Assembly: GCA_014607495.2 (NCBI GenBank)
Contig: CP053156.1
Span: 310,001-374,000 of the forward strand
From: Carposina sasakii
Lineage: Eukaryota > Arthropoda > Insecta > Lepidoptera > Carposinidae
Length of the DNA: 64,000 bases
Direction: 5' to 3'
Shown piece after piece: positions 34,400 to 45,909 of this stretch (the first letter of the stretch is position 1; each line of letters opens with the position of its first letter). Both the position numbers and the translations under genes were made by a program. The notes beneath the pieces were generated by a model, which saw only the letters and a program-made list of their open reading frames with translations, did not search any database and was not told the DNA's origin.

Positions 34400-37190
34400 A
34401 CCAACATAATACAAGTTCAATATTAACTAACAAATATTCCCAAACAAGTATAAATATACGGGAAATACGATTACAAGCGGGCGGAAGTTAGTTTAACTTT
34501 AGTCGGAGAGCTTCCGGCGGACATGCTGCGCTGATATTGCTAATAACTTAGTTTAGGCGCTTTATACGTCACCAGTCATACATAGTAATGGATGGACTGC
34601 CAGGATTAATGGCTGTGGAATAGAGGAGTCGGAATATCTTTTTATGGCGGTGAAATAACCTTTAGTGTCCGGAGGTTTTTGCTTTTGAAAGATCTAACCT
34701 CCATTTTTTATCTAATTTATATCCCGAGTTAACGATATAATGAGGTTGTGTGAAAAGTGGGTTCTGTAGGGATGAGCTGCTATTTGCCATAAAGCTGGGA
34801 AATTCCACGAATGAATCTTGTCGTGAAAGCGACGACGACGTGTTAATATATGGTATTTTATATTTTTTAGGGCCCAATTACGCCCCTAAATATTTTGTTT
34901 TACCTGGGAATCTCAATAAAAAATCGCGGCAGTACATATTATAACATTCGACAGTAAAATCTTAATTATGTCTTATTTAGTTTACCACAAGTTTAGCCAA
35001 AAACTTTTAAAAAAGTTTTTGCTACAACACGTAAAAGCTTTAGAGGGAGAAAACACTATATTTGTGTCCCATTCATCACAGATGTCAACGTTGCGGAGAT
35101 GGATTTGCGGCGACATGTTTGCAAGGTGTCACGACCGATATCACGCGGAGTCAGGCATGCTGTGTGCAGCTGCACTGTTACTATGCCAGATACCGTGGAG
35201 CAAATATTAAGGGGATTTGTGACAGTTGACCAGTGTTGCCAGATAGTATGTTTAAAAAAAGACGTAGATTCAATGAGAAAATTACATAGATTTATCAAAA
35301 CTGTATGAAAAATAGTAGATATTATTCAAAATATGAAAAATGTAGTTCTACGCATTTTTCTTTACTAAAGCTCTAAAATACGTTAATCCACGTAAATCAC
35401 GTAGATATGGAAACGAATGAACGTAGTTTGCGACCGCCATGCTTTCCGATGTCCTGATGCTGCGCTTCACGGCTTCAGCTGCATTTCCTTGCATGAATGC
35501 TGTAAGAATCGACTAAGGGGCATTCCCTCATTAGCTACTTTATTGTGACTGATCCTTTACATCTATCACCGCTATGCTCCTAAACCTGGCTATGGGATCT
35601 CCTTTAATATGCTCGGCTTTTCTTCTTATTTCAATAAAATTATAATATGAGTTACACTCAAGAAGAACTAGGTACATACTCTAAAAATATTTTTATATGT
35701 TTGGAGCAGATCTTTTCCTGGTTATATACCTACCTTTATTTTGATTTGTAAAATTAAAAAACATCTGTTAAAGTAGTATGTATCAACAATAAAGAATTTT
35801 ATCTCCCTTTCTATAGGTAGGTCAGGGTTAGATATATCTAAAATTTTCACATTAAATTAAGAAATAACGGTTAATTTAAATGTTCATGTAAGTTCAAAAC
35901 ACACATTACGCAAGAGTTATACTGTATATGTACTTTCTTTAGCACAGATAATGAACTATAAACTCACATCTAAATCACCTAAACAAAAAGGATATGATAC
36001 GAGTATAACTAAAAAACTCTGTGAAAACGTGTCTGAAATTTCCGTTAGCATGAATGTATTGGTCCACAGTTTATGCTCTTATCGCGAAATAAATATATTT
36101 CACTTTTTACGGCAGTAAAGCAGAAAAAAGACGTACGAGTAAACTAGTGCATTTTGAAGTATAATGTTTGTAGACTTTAGTTTTGGGACTGGTTTTACTT
36201 GACGTAAAGTCAGAACTACAAATTTATTTTGTACGAACAGTGTTTTTTTTATGGACCGTTTTGAATTCAGTATTAAAAAATAATATAGTAAGGAGTATGT
36301 AACATTAATTGGAATTGAATTCTGATCTCAAAGAAAATAAAGTACCTACGTATGGTAAGCTCTCATCTGACTGTCCCCTAAATATATGTTAATACGAGTA
36401 CAGAGACTATATGAAATGGTTATGCTGTATGTAAGTGTTTGTGATTTCTAATTTGTATCTATCAGTACAGCTTGGTATGTATAAAAACTCAAAGCAGAAA
36501 CTTATAGACGTTCCTTTTTATAACAAGCTCAGAAACATTTCAGAGGCAACGAATAAAAATCAAAAAGCGAGTATGAAAAAGTGGGGAATTGGAAAATGTT
36601 TCTTGTTTACACACCGCACCGCCATGTGCTGTTTCCGTTTCTGCTCCATGTGGAACGAATATTTTCGAAACGTCTATGTCTACAATATTATGAAATTTGT
36701 AGTTATTTCAAAATTAAATGCTTCGAGTAACTCTGTAAGTTGATATGTGGAATATTTTTGCAGGTTGTTTTGTGTACTTGTACTTCTTACCAATTTATTT
36801 TCGAGCGATTCAAATACATGATATTATTATGTAGCACCAAAATAACGCTAGTAGAATCTTTACATTTACAAATGATTTTACTATCGAAGAGTTAGAACTT
36901 TCTCTTTCCTATATTAAATTACGCTATTATAATGGAGCATTAAATACAGGTTAATTTTGGTCATCAACGTTTCCAAAAACTATAGAATCTCCCCATCATC
37001 ACGATCATTTTTCTCCATGGAAGCATACCTGGGAAGTGTCTGGTTTCCAAAATATTAGGGTCCAAAGTTGAGTAAATAGACTGCGTTTTTCTGCATAAAT
37101 GCACATTGACGCGTGTAGCAAGAAAAAAACTTACTTTATTTGATGTATAGAGTACGTACCCTTCGTTAAGGGTGGCCACGAAAAAATATT
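34400..37190. other. Intergenic stretch
   Basis: No gene recognised. Several ORFs of 64-102 codons (for example 36435-36743) lack homology or codon signal visible to me. A partial dispersed repeat lies at 35568-35615. Confidence 0.5.
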
Positions 37191-37194
37191 ACTA

Positions 37195-37255
37195 ATGCTT
37201 TATTGTACACAGTAAAGTTTACATATAAAGTTTATGACAAAGAAAATGTACCCTG
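37195..37255 (-). repeat. LINE 3' terminal scrap
   Basis: Inverse of the 28078-28135 3' end (CTTTATTGTACACAGTAAAG). No coding content. Confidence 0.6.
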
Positions 37256-37374
37256 TATATGAGAGGGCAAAACCCCGAGGATTGAGATGCACTATCTTTC
37301 CCGTGTCAAATTTTGAACAAATATTGAACTTTAATCAAATATTGAACAGTTCGTAACTCCTTGTCAATGGTCAG

Positions 37375-38690
37375 AATCTGATATAATCTTGCTCTACAAA
37401 TAAGGAGATCCTAATAATATAAGTAATTATAGACCGATAAGTCTGCTCCCTTCACTATATAAATTGTTCTCTTCAATAATAGATAAAAAAATAAAATATA
37501 GTACAGAGAAATACCAATCTATTGAACAAGCAGGCTTTAGAAGAGGTTTTTCAACAGTAGATCACATACACTCGCTAGAAATGCTGATAGAAAAATACCA
37601 AGAATTCAAAGACCGCTCTACATTGTCTTTATAGACTACCAAAAAGCATTTGATCCTCTGTTCCACTATTCAATATGGGAAACTCTACTCTTCCAAGAAG
37701 TGCCACTACATTATATAAAAGTCCTAAAACATATATACGATAACAATACTAGTAGAGTGAAACTGGAAACTACAGGGCCACCCATACAAATATGAAAAGG
37801 TGTTCGGCAAGGAGACCCACTGTCGCCAACTATCTTCATAGCTGTTTTAGAGGCCATCATTGGCAAACTAAATTGGGGAAAAGCTGGCATAAATATAAAG
37901 GGATGTTACATGAGCCACTTGAGATTTGCTGACGACATAGTCTTGCTGTCAGAAAATAAACTATCTACACGAAGAGAGTCGCAAAGTCGGTTTAGAAATC
38001 AACCTAACAAAGACTAATATCATGACGAACCATAATACCTTAAAAAAAATATAGGTCAAAAGACCTATATACCTCGAAAATTCATCATTAACATATGTAG
38101 ATGCTTACATTTATCTGGGAAAACAAGTTTCATTCCACCAACGAAATAACGAACTGGAAGTAGAGAGACGAGTCAATATCACATGGAAGAAATTTTGGAG
38201 TCTCAAAGAAATACTCAAGAGCGATATGACCATAAGGATGAAAACAAAAGTCATGAACACCTGCCTACTTCCATCATTAATATACGCCTGCCAAACGTGG
38301 AAATTTACTAAAAAAGTAAAAAATAGAATTACGTCATGCCAAAGAAGTATGGAAAGAAGCATCTTGAAAATTAAAACAATCTAAAAGATTCGCCACAGTG
38401 TTATAAGACGGAAAACTAAAGCCAGGGATGGACACGTAGCGAGGCTTGTTGATAATCGCTGGACTTTAAAAACAACATTATGGCTAGGTCCAACAGGACA
38501 GAGAAAAAGAGGAAGACCAAATGCACGCTGGGCAGACGATATCGTAAAGGTAGCTGGTATTCAATGGCCACGAGCAGCCGTAAATAGAGAGTACTGGTCA
38601 TCTCTAGAGGAGGCCTTCACCTTTCAACGAGAGGGTTCTTGCTTAGAAAATAATTATCTAAATAATAGTAAATCATTTTATAAATAGTAA
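37375..38690 (+). pseudogene. RTE-like LINE reverse transcriptase, decayed
   Basis: Near-continuous reverse transcriptase homology in shifting frames: NYRPISLLPSLYKL, EQAGFRRGFSTVDHI, RQGDPLSPTIFI and LRFADDIVLLSEN with an intact FADD box, then YLGK, ERRVNITWKKFW and near the end GRPNARWADDIVKVAG. There is no open frame longer than about 60 codons on the coding strand. The antisense ORFs at 38111-38362 and 38416-38601 are shadows. Confidence 0.8.
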
Positions 38691-39589
38691 AACGAATGTA
38701 ACGAATTAATCATAATATCATTATTCAATTACAATAACTTCAAATTTCAAAATCAATTTGTTATGATGTACTCGTACGATGAATTATATTTTTATTTCAA
38801 AATTTTATTTTTTAACTATGAATTTTACATGCACTATGAAATTATACAAATTGAGAATAGCATGAAATAAAAGGCTTTTTATTTTATTTATATTTATTTA
38901 TATCTTTCCCGTGTAAGTAGCATCTCGACGAGAGTATACGTAGACACACCATTACTCGTATAATAGGAAGAAATCGGAAATGGAACTTGTTTGTAACTTG
39001 TAGTATTTGTTTTGACGTCCATACGTAACCGAACAAACAAACATTTCTCTAACTCGAAACTTCCAAGCATTCCATGTTACTCGTATTTTTCAATTGTAGG
39101 TTTTATCAATGTCGGTATGGTAGAGGCTGGATAATTTATAACATGTGAGGAGGATTTAATGGATTAGTTGGAGAAATATTATTTTTATACGGCTTTATTA
39201 CATTCTGAGATTAGCTCTTAGGCTCCTACATCAATTACTAACTATCGCCCGCGATTCTGTTTTACTGAATTTAAATAACACTAAAATGTAGTATTGTTCT
39301 AAAAAAGAGATCTTCTTAAATTCAAAGCGCGTTAGGTATATTATGTTGACAGAAATGTATCAAACCAACTTACAACATACAAAATGAATGCATCTTAATT
39401 TAAAGAATGCTAGCTGAATTCCTAGAAAGGGGATTTCAATCCAATTTTATCTAGTAACTCTGAATTAGGTAGAGGGACCTTTGTCATGTTGCAAGCCTTT
39501 TTGATAAAGAATCTAAGCCTTTTTGTAGGCAGTATGTCTCAGCTCAGACTGCTTACATACGTGATGCATATAGCAAGATATATTCTATC

Positions 39590-39934
39590 TGTTGATTTGC
39601 TTGAGGATGGGTCGATAAATTCAGGTTCCTTCAATGACTTAGTTTTATTTTATGCGTGAAAATCTATTTATTTATATATATTACAATTGCGAATAATATA
39701 AGTAATTTACATATGTGGTATCTCAAAGTGTCTAAAAAAAGTGCTTGCGTAGACTGCTCTCGGTCTTCTTATATTGAGGCTGCACAGCGACATCTGACTT
39801 GATTTATTGGTACTACGTCCACCTGATCGGTAAAGGTGAAGGAGAACGTATTTTCTTGCTGTATAATTAGTACCAGACCAAATCCCTAGATGGCGTGCGC
39901 GCAGTACCTCAGTCTTCGTGTAGATGGCGTAACA
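39590..39934 (-). repeat. BEL/Pao 3' LTR
   Basis: 345 bp, starting TGTT and ending AACA in either orientation; identical by eye to 45557-45901. Confidence 0.95.
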
Positions 39935-39946
39935 TATTCCCCCGCC
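39935..39946 (-). promoter_or_regulatory. BEL/Pao polypurine tract
   Basis: The minus strand reads GGCGGGGGAATA immediately before the 3' LTR, the expected position and composition of the plus-strand primer. Confidence 0.7.
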
Positions 39947-39960
39947 TTGAGAGCCTGGTC

Positions 39961-41439
39961 TCAAGAGTTTGATGTGGTCCTGACTGCTTCAACTTCTTTC
40001 TTGGCAGCAGGTTCTAGCGTCGAGATAGGCAGAGGGCAAATCTTTGAAAATGCCCTTTGGATCATGCCGTTGGCTGTTCGGATAGTGGCCACCCTGGATA
40101 CGCCATCGCCACCTGGAAAAACTGAAACAATTCTGCCCAAACGCCACTTCAGTGGTGGTAGGTTATCTTCCTTTATTATAACCATTGTTTCAGGCTGAAC
40201 GTCTTCTTGATTCGTCTTCCATTTGACGCGTTTTTGTAATTCTGCTATGTACTCTTTCATCCATCGCTTCCAAAAGTGTTGGCGCATTTGCTCAATCCGT
40301 TTGTAACGAGTGAGTGTGTGCATGGCTGCAGTGGAGATGTCTTCACAGGCTGGAGCGGTCAGCGTGCGTCCAATCAGGAAATGAGCTGGCGTCAGCGGCG
40401 AGAGGTCACTAGGGTCTGAGGACATAGGATGCATAGGACGGGAATTCAGGACGGCTTCTATTTGTATTAAAACCGTACTAAACTCCTCGTAGGTTAAATT
40501 AGCGTTGCCTACCACGCGAGAGATATGGTGCTTGCATGACTTCACCCCAGCCTCCCATAAACCGCCAAAATGAGGTGCGTATGGCGGAATAAATTTAAAA
40601 TCGATAGAATTATTAGAGGCAAAGTTAACGATAGACTCACTATTTGTTTGTAAAAATTGTTTAAATTCGTTAGCAGCTCCCACAAAATTTCTACCATGAT
40701 CTGAGTGTATTTGCATAGGCTTTCCTCTACGAGATATAAATCTTTTTAATGCCATAATGTAGTTTTCAGATGACAAACTAGTGACAAGCTCGAGGTGTAA
40801 AGCGCGTGTTGCAAAGCATACAAATAAACAAAGATAACACTTTTCCAATCTAGATCCCCTACCTTTTTTATTTAACATAAACATAGGTCCGGCGTAATCC
40901 ACACCGCAATACATAAACGGATAGCCTGGTTCCAAACGTTGTCTAGGTAGGTTGCCCATAATAGGTTGAAGTGTGTTACCTGAGACGCGAGTACATGTGA
41001 CACACTGATGTACTGTCTTTTTGGCCAAGTTTTCTGCACCTAAAGGCCACCATCTTTCTCTGATATGAGCTAATAACATTTGGGGTCCCGCGTGTAATAG
41101 ATTCACGTGTTCCTGTCGAAAAATAAGGGATGTGAAATAATGCTTCCCGCACAATAATGTGGGGTGTATTTTATTATAATTAAAATTACTAGAATTTACT
41201 AATCTACCTCCTACTCTAATAATATTATTATCATCCATAAAAATACTCAAATTAGATAAGCTTCGTGATGATTTTAACGGTAATTTATTAATTAATTTAT
41301 CATATTCAAATGGAAAAGATTGTTTTTGTACCATAACAGTTAATTTTATCAACGAGTTATTAAGTTCTTTCGTTGATAAACAGCCTGAAAACCGGTTATA
41401 AGCGGTTTTAGGTGCACGCGAATTATGTATAAAGCGCAA
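39961..41439 (-). CDS. BEL/Pao integrase
   Basis: 492-codon frame. Zinc-binding HHCC region (HVNLLHAGPQMLLAHIRERW, VHQCVTC) near residues 110-155, DDE core with GVDYAGPMF (first Asp), IHSDHGRNFVGA (second Asp) and FGGLWEAGVKSCKHHI (Glu), and a C-terminal DUF5641-like domain (LPPLKWRLGRIVSVFPG). All three catalytic acidic residues are present. It ends 27 bp before the 3' LTR. It would insert the cDNA, giving the 5-bp duplication seen. Confidence 0.92.
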   Translation of the reverse strand: MRFIHNSRAPKTAYNRFSGCLSTKELNNSLIKLTVMVQKQSFPFEYDKLINKLPLKSSRSLSNLSIFMDDNNIIRVGGRLVNSSNFNYNKIHPTLLCGKHYFTSLIFRQEHVNLLHAGPQMLLAHIRERWWPLGAENLAKKTVHQCVTCTRVSGNTLQPIMGNLPRQRLEPGYPFMYCGVDYAGPMFMLNKKGRGSRLEKCYLCLFVCFATRALHLELVTSLSSENYIMALKRFISRRGKPMQIHSDHGRNFVGAANEFKQFLQTNSESIVNFASNNSIDFKFIPPYAPHFGGLWEAGVKSCKHHISRVVGNANLTYEEFSTVLIQIEAVLNSRPMHPMSSDPSDLSPLTPAHFLIGRTLTAPACEDISTAAMHTLTRYKRIEQMRQHFWKRWMKEYIAELQKRVKWKTNQEDVQPETMVIIKEDNLPPLKWRLGRIVSVFPGGDGVSRVATIRTANGMIQRAFSKICPLPISTLEPAAKKEVEAVRTTSNS

Positions 41440-42386
41440 AACATAACTATAAACGCGTTGAAGTTTTTTAAATGAAGAAGAAATTTATGAATATTGAAGT
41501 TTGTTGATTGCGACAAAGTTGTGAATAAAGAAATACTACTATTTGATTCAATTTTAAGTTCAGGTAATTCTGACTGATTAATATTAAAATCTGAATTTAA
41601 TTTTAAACCAATATCTTGTAAAAATTGCGGACCATGCCACCACAAATCGCACTCATACAAATTATCTAGGCTACAACCTCGCGACAAGATGTCTGCCGGA
41701 TTCAATTTACCGTTTACATGTAAGAAAGTACTATTACCTGCAAGTTCGTTTATTTCCACAATACGATTTGATACAAATGTTTTCAACTTATAAGGTGGCA
41801 TTCGTAACCATCCTAGCACTATTGTAGAATCCATCCAGAACACAGTTTTACTGAAAACAACGCGCAATGACTTTTTAATTTTATCTAATAACCTTGCACC
41901 TACTAGTGCACCGCATAACTCTAGTCGTGGTATACTGATTGGTTTGATGGGCGCTACCCGTGTTTTCGAGCATAAAAGATTAACAGATACGTCACCCGCT
42001 AAGCTAACTGAGCGTACATACGCGCATGAACCGTATGCACCCTCACTTGCGTCCGTGAAAATATGCAATTCGACAGCTTGAGGTTCTAAACAAATAACAT
42101 GGCGAGGTATGCGAATATCATGTAAGTTAGTTAGTGAAGACATGAATCTCTCCCAACATAATACAATATCACGAGGAAGCGCATCATCCCAACCAACTTT
42201 ACACAGCCAAAGTTTTTGTAGTAACATTTTTGCAACTATAATAGCTGGACTCAACAATCCCATTGGATCATAAACCTGCGAAACAATAGATAATATTTGA
42301 CGTTTTGTTGGTTTTGTTAAAGTTTCATGTTTTAATTTGGAAACAAAATGTAACTCGTCTGTAGTGTTATTCCAGCCTAGCCCCAA
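41349..42386 (-). CDS. BEL/Pao RT connection and RNase H
   Basis: 345-codon open piece in frame after a break at the T run 42389-42392. It carries SIVSQVYDPMGLLSPAIIVA, the hallmark of the Pao A17-type region, then an RNase H fold with LHIFTDASEGAYGSC, PRLELCGALVGARLL and FWMDSTIVLGWL, supplying the acidic residues. It ends out of frame after the T run 41464-41469, where the H2C2 linker begins in another frame. Confidence 0.87.
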   Translation of the reverse strand: MGLGWNNTTDELHFVSKLKHETLTKPTKRQILSIVSQVYDPMGLLSPAIIVAKMLLQKLWLCKVGWDDALPRDIVLCWERFMSSLTNLHDIRIPRHVICLEPQAVELHIFTDASEGAYGSCAYVRSVSLAGDVSVNLLCSKTRVAPIKPISIPRLELCGALVGARLLDKIKKSLRVVFSKTVFWMDSTIVLGWLRMPPYKLKTFVSNRIVEINELAGNSTFLHVNGKLNPADILSRGCSLDNLYECDLWWHGPQFLQDIGLKLNSDFNINQSELPELKIESNSSISLFTTLSQSTNFNIHKFLLHLKNFNAFIVMFCALYIIRVHLKPLITGFQAVYQRKNLITR

Positions 42387-43304
42387 AGTTTTACTAAACT
42401 ATTTTCACCTAAAGACAAATGTTCCGTCTCATTTTGTTTGTTTTTAAATAATTGAGATGCGATGTCAGGCGCATTGAAAATCCACTTTCGCAATGAAAAA
42501 CACCCTGACGCACAGACATCAGTTACCTTTCTGCACAATTCAGACAACTTATTCTTTGAGTCTGCCCCTGTTATAAAATCATCGACATAAAAATCATTGA
42601 GTATCGTTTGCGAAACCTCCACATCTTTACATTCAAGCGCCAGTTGCCTTACACAGCGAATACTAAGGTAGGGAGCAGACGCGGTACCGTAAGTCACAGT
42701 ATTAAGTTGAAATATACTGAGAGGTTCAGAGGATGAATCGCGCCACAATATTAACTGTAAGGGTCTCTGGTCTTCTTGAATGCAAATTTGTCTAAAAAAC
42801 TTCTCAATATCAGAACAGGCTACGTATTATATTGTCGAAATCTTAACAAAATTGAAAGTAGATCATTTTGCAACGGGGGACCTGGCATCTGAATGTCATT
42901 AAGTGATTTTCGGAAGATGTCTTTTGACTAGCATTAAATACGACACGTAATTTAGTTGTTAAGCTACTTTCCCGGAAAACACCATGATGAGGTAGAAATA
43001 ATTAGGTCGCGTATAATTTTCTATGCGCGTCATGTGTCCTAAGGCTAAGTACTCTCGCATAAACTCGTTATATAGTTCCTTATATTGAGGCGTGCGATTT
43101 AGCTTACGTTTCTAGCGACAGAAACCGGTTTAAAGCTATATCATAATTATCACTTAGGACACAGGCAGGTTCTTTAAGCGGAATTCGAACCGAGAATCGT
43201 CCGTTTTCAATTCGTTTATGCGTGGACATAAATAACTTTTCGCATTCACTTTCTTCGGGGGTAAGACGGGAAACACTAGGACACGGTAATTCTTCAATTC
43301 CCAA
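42377..43304 (-). pseudogene. BEL/Pao reverse transcriptase, several frame breaks
   Basis: RT homology runs through at least three frames. Open pieces are 43304-43104 (LTPEESECEKLFMSTHKR) and 42748-42377 with FQLNTVTYGTASAPYLSIR and NDFYVDDFITGAD, which holds the catalytic YVDD. Between 43104 and 42748 the order of motifs (NYFY, HHGVF, KLRVVFNAS, DIEKFFRQ) is right but breaks fall near 43110, 42991, 42910 and 42827. No motif is missing, so the damage is by single bases only. Confidence 0.85.
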
Positions 43305-44176
43305 AATCTTTTTAATTGTTCGTTTAAAGCGATAGTTTGAACAAAGTTACAATGTACTTGTTTAATGTGCGAATTATTAATACTAGTGTAAAAGGGCCCG
43401 GATATTATCCAACCGAATTTAGTGTTATGTAAGACTGGCCCACTAGGTAGTCGTATACTATCATTAAGAATAAGCTCCCAGAAAATATTAGCCCCGATTA
43501 ATAAGTCGATTTGATGCGGCGTATTAAATAATGGATCGGCGAGTCTAATATTGTCGGGTAAAGATAATGCGTTTAAATTAATGCGTACGGTAGGTAAATT
43601 TGTAGTGATCGTTGGTAGAATCAAACACGAAATAGTACTTTGATATGTGTTATCTGCGGATTTAAGTTTGATTTCACAAGTTTCATTGCATTGTATTAGC
43701 GATTTACCTATACCTGCGATTCGATATGTGGACTGTATTATTGAAGCGTTCAATTTATTGCGTAATGATTGCGTGATAATACTGTGTTGACTTCCACTGT
43801 CCAATAGTGCACGAGCTCTGTGGTATTTATTATCACTACCTAATACGTCTACTAGCGCAGTGGATAATAAAACTGTTTCTGAAGCGCGTATATGATAAGA
43901 ACTCGTAATGGGATTTTTGGGAAAGTCAGATTGCGGTTGAACTAATGCGTGCATAGTAGTTGTAAGTTCAGTTTGTTCCTGTGAAGTTTGACCTAGAACA
44001 GATATTAATGCGCTATCCTTTGTCAATTCGCAGTGTAATAAACTATTGTGTTTATTGTTACATTGTCTACACGGTCCTGAATAACATTCGCTAACCTTAT
44101 GACCTGATCGTAAACAATTCCTACAAAGATTCTTACTATCAACAAAACAAAGCCTTTCTTTTGTAGATAGATCCAA
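43154..44176 (-). CDS. BEL/Pao zinc knuckle and aspartic protease region
   Basis: Starts within nucleocapsid-like CCHC sequence (LCRNCLRSGHKVSEC, CRQCNNKHNSLLHC) and runs into a DUF1758-type aspartic protease with ARALLDSGSQHSIIT, the DSG-type catalytic site, at residues about 120-135. It later has DLLIGANIFWELI and NTKFGWIISGPF, typical of this protease. The tail from about 43300 is out of frame. The protease would cut Gag-Pol. Confidence 0.85.
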   Translation of the reverse strand: MDLSTKERLCFVDSKNLCRNCLRSGHKVSECYSGPCRQCNNKHNSLLHCELTKDSALISVLGQTSQEQTELTTTMHALVQPQSDFPKNPITSSYHIRASETVLLSTALVDVLGSDNKYHRARALLDSGSQHSIITQSLRNKLNASIIQSTYRIAGIGKSLIQCNETCEIKLKSADNTYQSTISCLILPTITTNLPTVRINLNALSLPDNIRLADPLFNTPHQIDLLIGANIFWELILNDSIRLPSGPVLHNTKFGWIISGPFYTSINNSHIKQVHCNFVQTIALNEQLKRFWELKNYRVLVFPVLPPKKVNAKSYLCPRINELKTDDSRFEFRLKNLPVS

Positions 44177-44210
44177 GAAATCTCTGCAAGCATAAAGCGA
44201 ATGATTACCG

Positions 44211-45317
44211 TTACATAATAAGCATATGCGGGTATGTTTTAAAAAACTTATTATTTTTCGTATTAACGAAAGTATGTATGTTTTGCAATGGTTTCTTAGA
44301 TTGTTCCTGAAAAACTCTAGGAGCCGAGCTGGACGAACTACTAGCTTTTACCATTTCTAGCATATCAGCTTTATTTTTCAAGAAATCTATTAAATCTTGT
44401 AACTGAAAGCTCTGGCTTTGTGTGGAAGAACTCATTTTAGATTGCTCCCATTCTTTTTCAGTTACTGCATCTAGTTTAGTAATAATCATGTACATAATTA
44501 ACGTGTCCCACGACTCGGTCGGTTCTCCTAGTGTTTTTAAAGCTCTTAAGTTTTTGAGGACAGAATCAATTAATTTCCTAATAAGCAAAGATGATTCTTT
44601 ATTCACGGATGGCAATGAAAATAGTGATTTTATATGATTATGTACTAAAAGCTTTGTATTGTTATACCTATTTTCAAGCAGTTCCCATGCAATCGTATAA
44701 TTACTAGCGGAAAATTCTAAAGCTTTGATAACTTGTAAGGCATTGCCTGTGAGAACTGAGCGCAAATAATGGAACTTTTGAATATTGTCAAGTTTGCTAG
44801 AATTATGAATCATAGATTGGAATGTGTCGCGGAACTCGAGCCAATCGTCATAACATCCATTAAATGAGGGTATTTGTATGGTAGGCAGTTTAACGAAAGA
44901 ATTCGATTCGCACCTAGGCTTTTCATCTGAAGTACTACAGTTACTAGATTGTTTTATTAGAATATCCGATTCAGCCATAGCTTTAAAATAAGAGTTTTCA
45001 AAACCTTCGCGAATTTCTAACTGATCGGCTAACTCACTATCAGATGCTATTTCTTCTAACGTACCTTGTATTTTATTAAATTCGGTTAATAACGACGTTG
45101 CTATTTGTTGGCGTAATTTTAGCTCAGATAATTGTTTTTCAGACAATGTAGCCCCTTCGAATGAATTAACGAATCTCACAAAAAGAGTCAATCTACCCTT
45201 AACTGTACCTCTTTTTTTATTTAAATCTCGAACTTGACTGTTAGGATCACTAGGCAATAAACGTAAAGGAGAAACACTAGGTATTACAGGGACATTTTCA
45301 CTTTTATCGACACTCAT
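44211..45317 (-). CDS. BEL/Pao gag (DUF1759-type capsid region)
   Basis: 368-codon frame from ATG at 45317. The N-terminal half is charged and helical, with probable coiled coil (RQQIATSLLTEFNKIQGTL). The capsid-like DUF1759 domain spans residues about 150-290 (LPTIQIPSFNGCYDDWLEFR, KFHYLRSVLTGNALQVI, WELLENRYNN). The frame ends just before the zinc knuckle: a run of T/A at 44238-44247 shifts the knuckle (CRNCLRSGH region) into the next frame at 44176. Gag forms the particle that packages the RNA. Confidence 0.88.
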   Translation of the reverse strand: MSVDKSENVPVIPSVSPLRLLPSDPNSQVRDLNKKRGTVKGRLTLFVRFVNSFEGATLSEKQLSELKLRQQIATSLLTEFNKIQGTLEEIASDSELADQLEIREGFENSYFKAMAESDILIKQSSNCSTSDEKPRCESNSFVKLPTIQIPSFNGCYDDWLEFRDTFQSMIHNSSKLDNIQKFHYLRSVLTGNALQVIKALEFSASNYTIAWELLENRYNNTKLLVHNHIKSLFSLPSVNKESSLLIRKLIDSVLKNLRALKTLGEPTESWDTLIMYMIITKLDAVTEKEWEQSKMSSSTQSQSFQLQDLIDFLKNKADMLEMVKASSSSSSAPRVFQEQSKKPLQNIHTFVNTKNNKFFKTYPHMLIM

Positions 45318-45540
45318 TTTGGCACTTTTAAAGAAGAGGGTAAGTACTCACGGTTGGCGATGAAGTAATGCGCACCAGCAGCGTAGAGCTGACCCCGGTA
45401 GATCTAATAACAGAAACGGTTTTAATACAAAATAGAAGCGTATAGGAATAAGGGGGAAATTGGAACGATTTTATCAGACCCTTCGCTGGTGATGATGACT
45501 CGACGGTTGCTGACGTCGGTGACTCTCTTCCTCCTAATTC

Positions 45541-45556
45541 GGCTACGAAGGTCCAA
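45541..45556 (-). promoter_or_regulatory. Putative BEL/Pao primer-binding site
   Basis: Directly inside the 5' LTR the minus strand reads TTGGACCTTCGTAGCC; TGG one base after the LTR is the expected complement of a tRNA CCA end. The tRNA was not identified. Confidence 0.5.
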
Positions 45557-45901
45557 TGTTGATTTGCTTGAGGATGGGTCGATAAATTCAGGTTCCTTCA
45601 ATGACTTAGTTTTATTTTATGCGTGAAAATCTATTTATTTATATATATTACAATTGCGAATAATATAAGTAATTTACATATGTGGTATCTCAAAGTGTCT
45701 AAAAAAAGTGCTTGCGTAGACTGCTCTCGGTCTTCTTATATTGAGGCTGCACAGCGACATCTGACTTGATTTATTGGTACTACGTCCACCTGATCGGTAA
45801 AGGTGAAGGAGAACGTATTTTCTTGCTGTATAATTAGTACCAGACCAAATCCCTAGATGGCGTGCGCGCAGTACCTCAGTCTTCGTGTAGATGGCGTAAC
45901 A
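45557..45901 (-). repeat. BEL/Pao 5' LTR
   Basis: 345 bp, identical to the 3' LTR. It would hold the promoter on the minus strand; a TATATATTA stretch lies near the middle. Confidence 0.95.
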
Positions 45902-45909
45902 CTATCCAA

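Larger units (their letters stand above)
39585..45906 (-). mobile_element. BEL/Pao LTR retrotransposon
   Basis: Full-length structure on the minus strand: 5' LTR 45557-45901, primer-binding region, gag, protease, reverse transcriptase, RNase H, integrase, polypurine tract, 3' LTR 39590-39934. CTATC flanks both sides (39585-39589 and 45902-45906) as a 5-bp target duplication. Both LTRs are 345 bp and I find no difference between them, so insertion is very recent. Pol order (RT, RNase H, integrase with a DUF5641-like end) and the A17-type RNase H/connection region identify BEL/Pao. Despite its youth the coding part has about eight single-base breaks. Confidence 0.95.

Noticed and set aside
36435..36743. 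102-codon plus-strand ORF
   Set aside because: No recognisable domain and no splice or repeat context; length is within chance for AT-rich DNA of this size.
38111..38601. Minus-strand ORFs
   Set aside because: They are antisense to the RTE reverse transcriptase remnant.
39890..40198. Plus-strand ORF of 102 codons
   Set aside because: Antisense to the BEL/Pao integrase end and LTR.
44211..44260. Programmed frameshift between BEL/Pao gag and the zinc knuckle
   Set aside because: The frame change needs +1 or -2, not the usual -1, cuts the nucleocapsid, and is one of about eight similar breaks.
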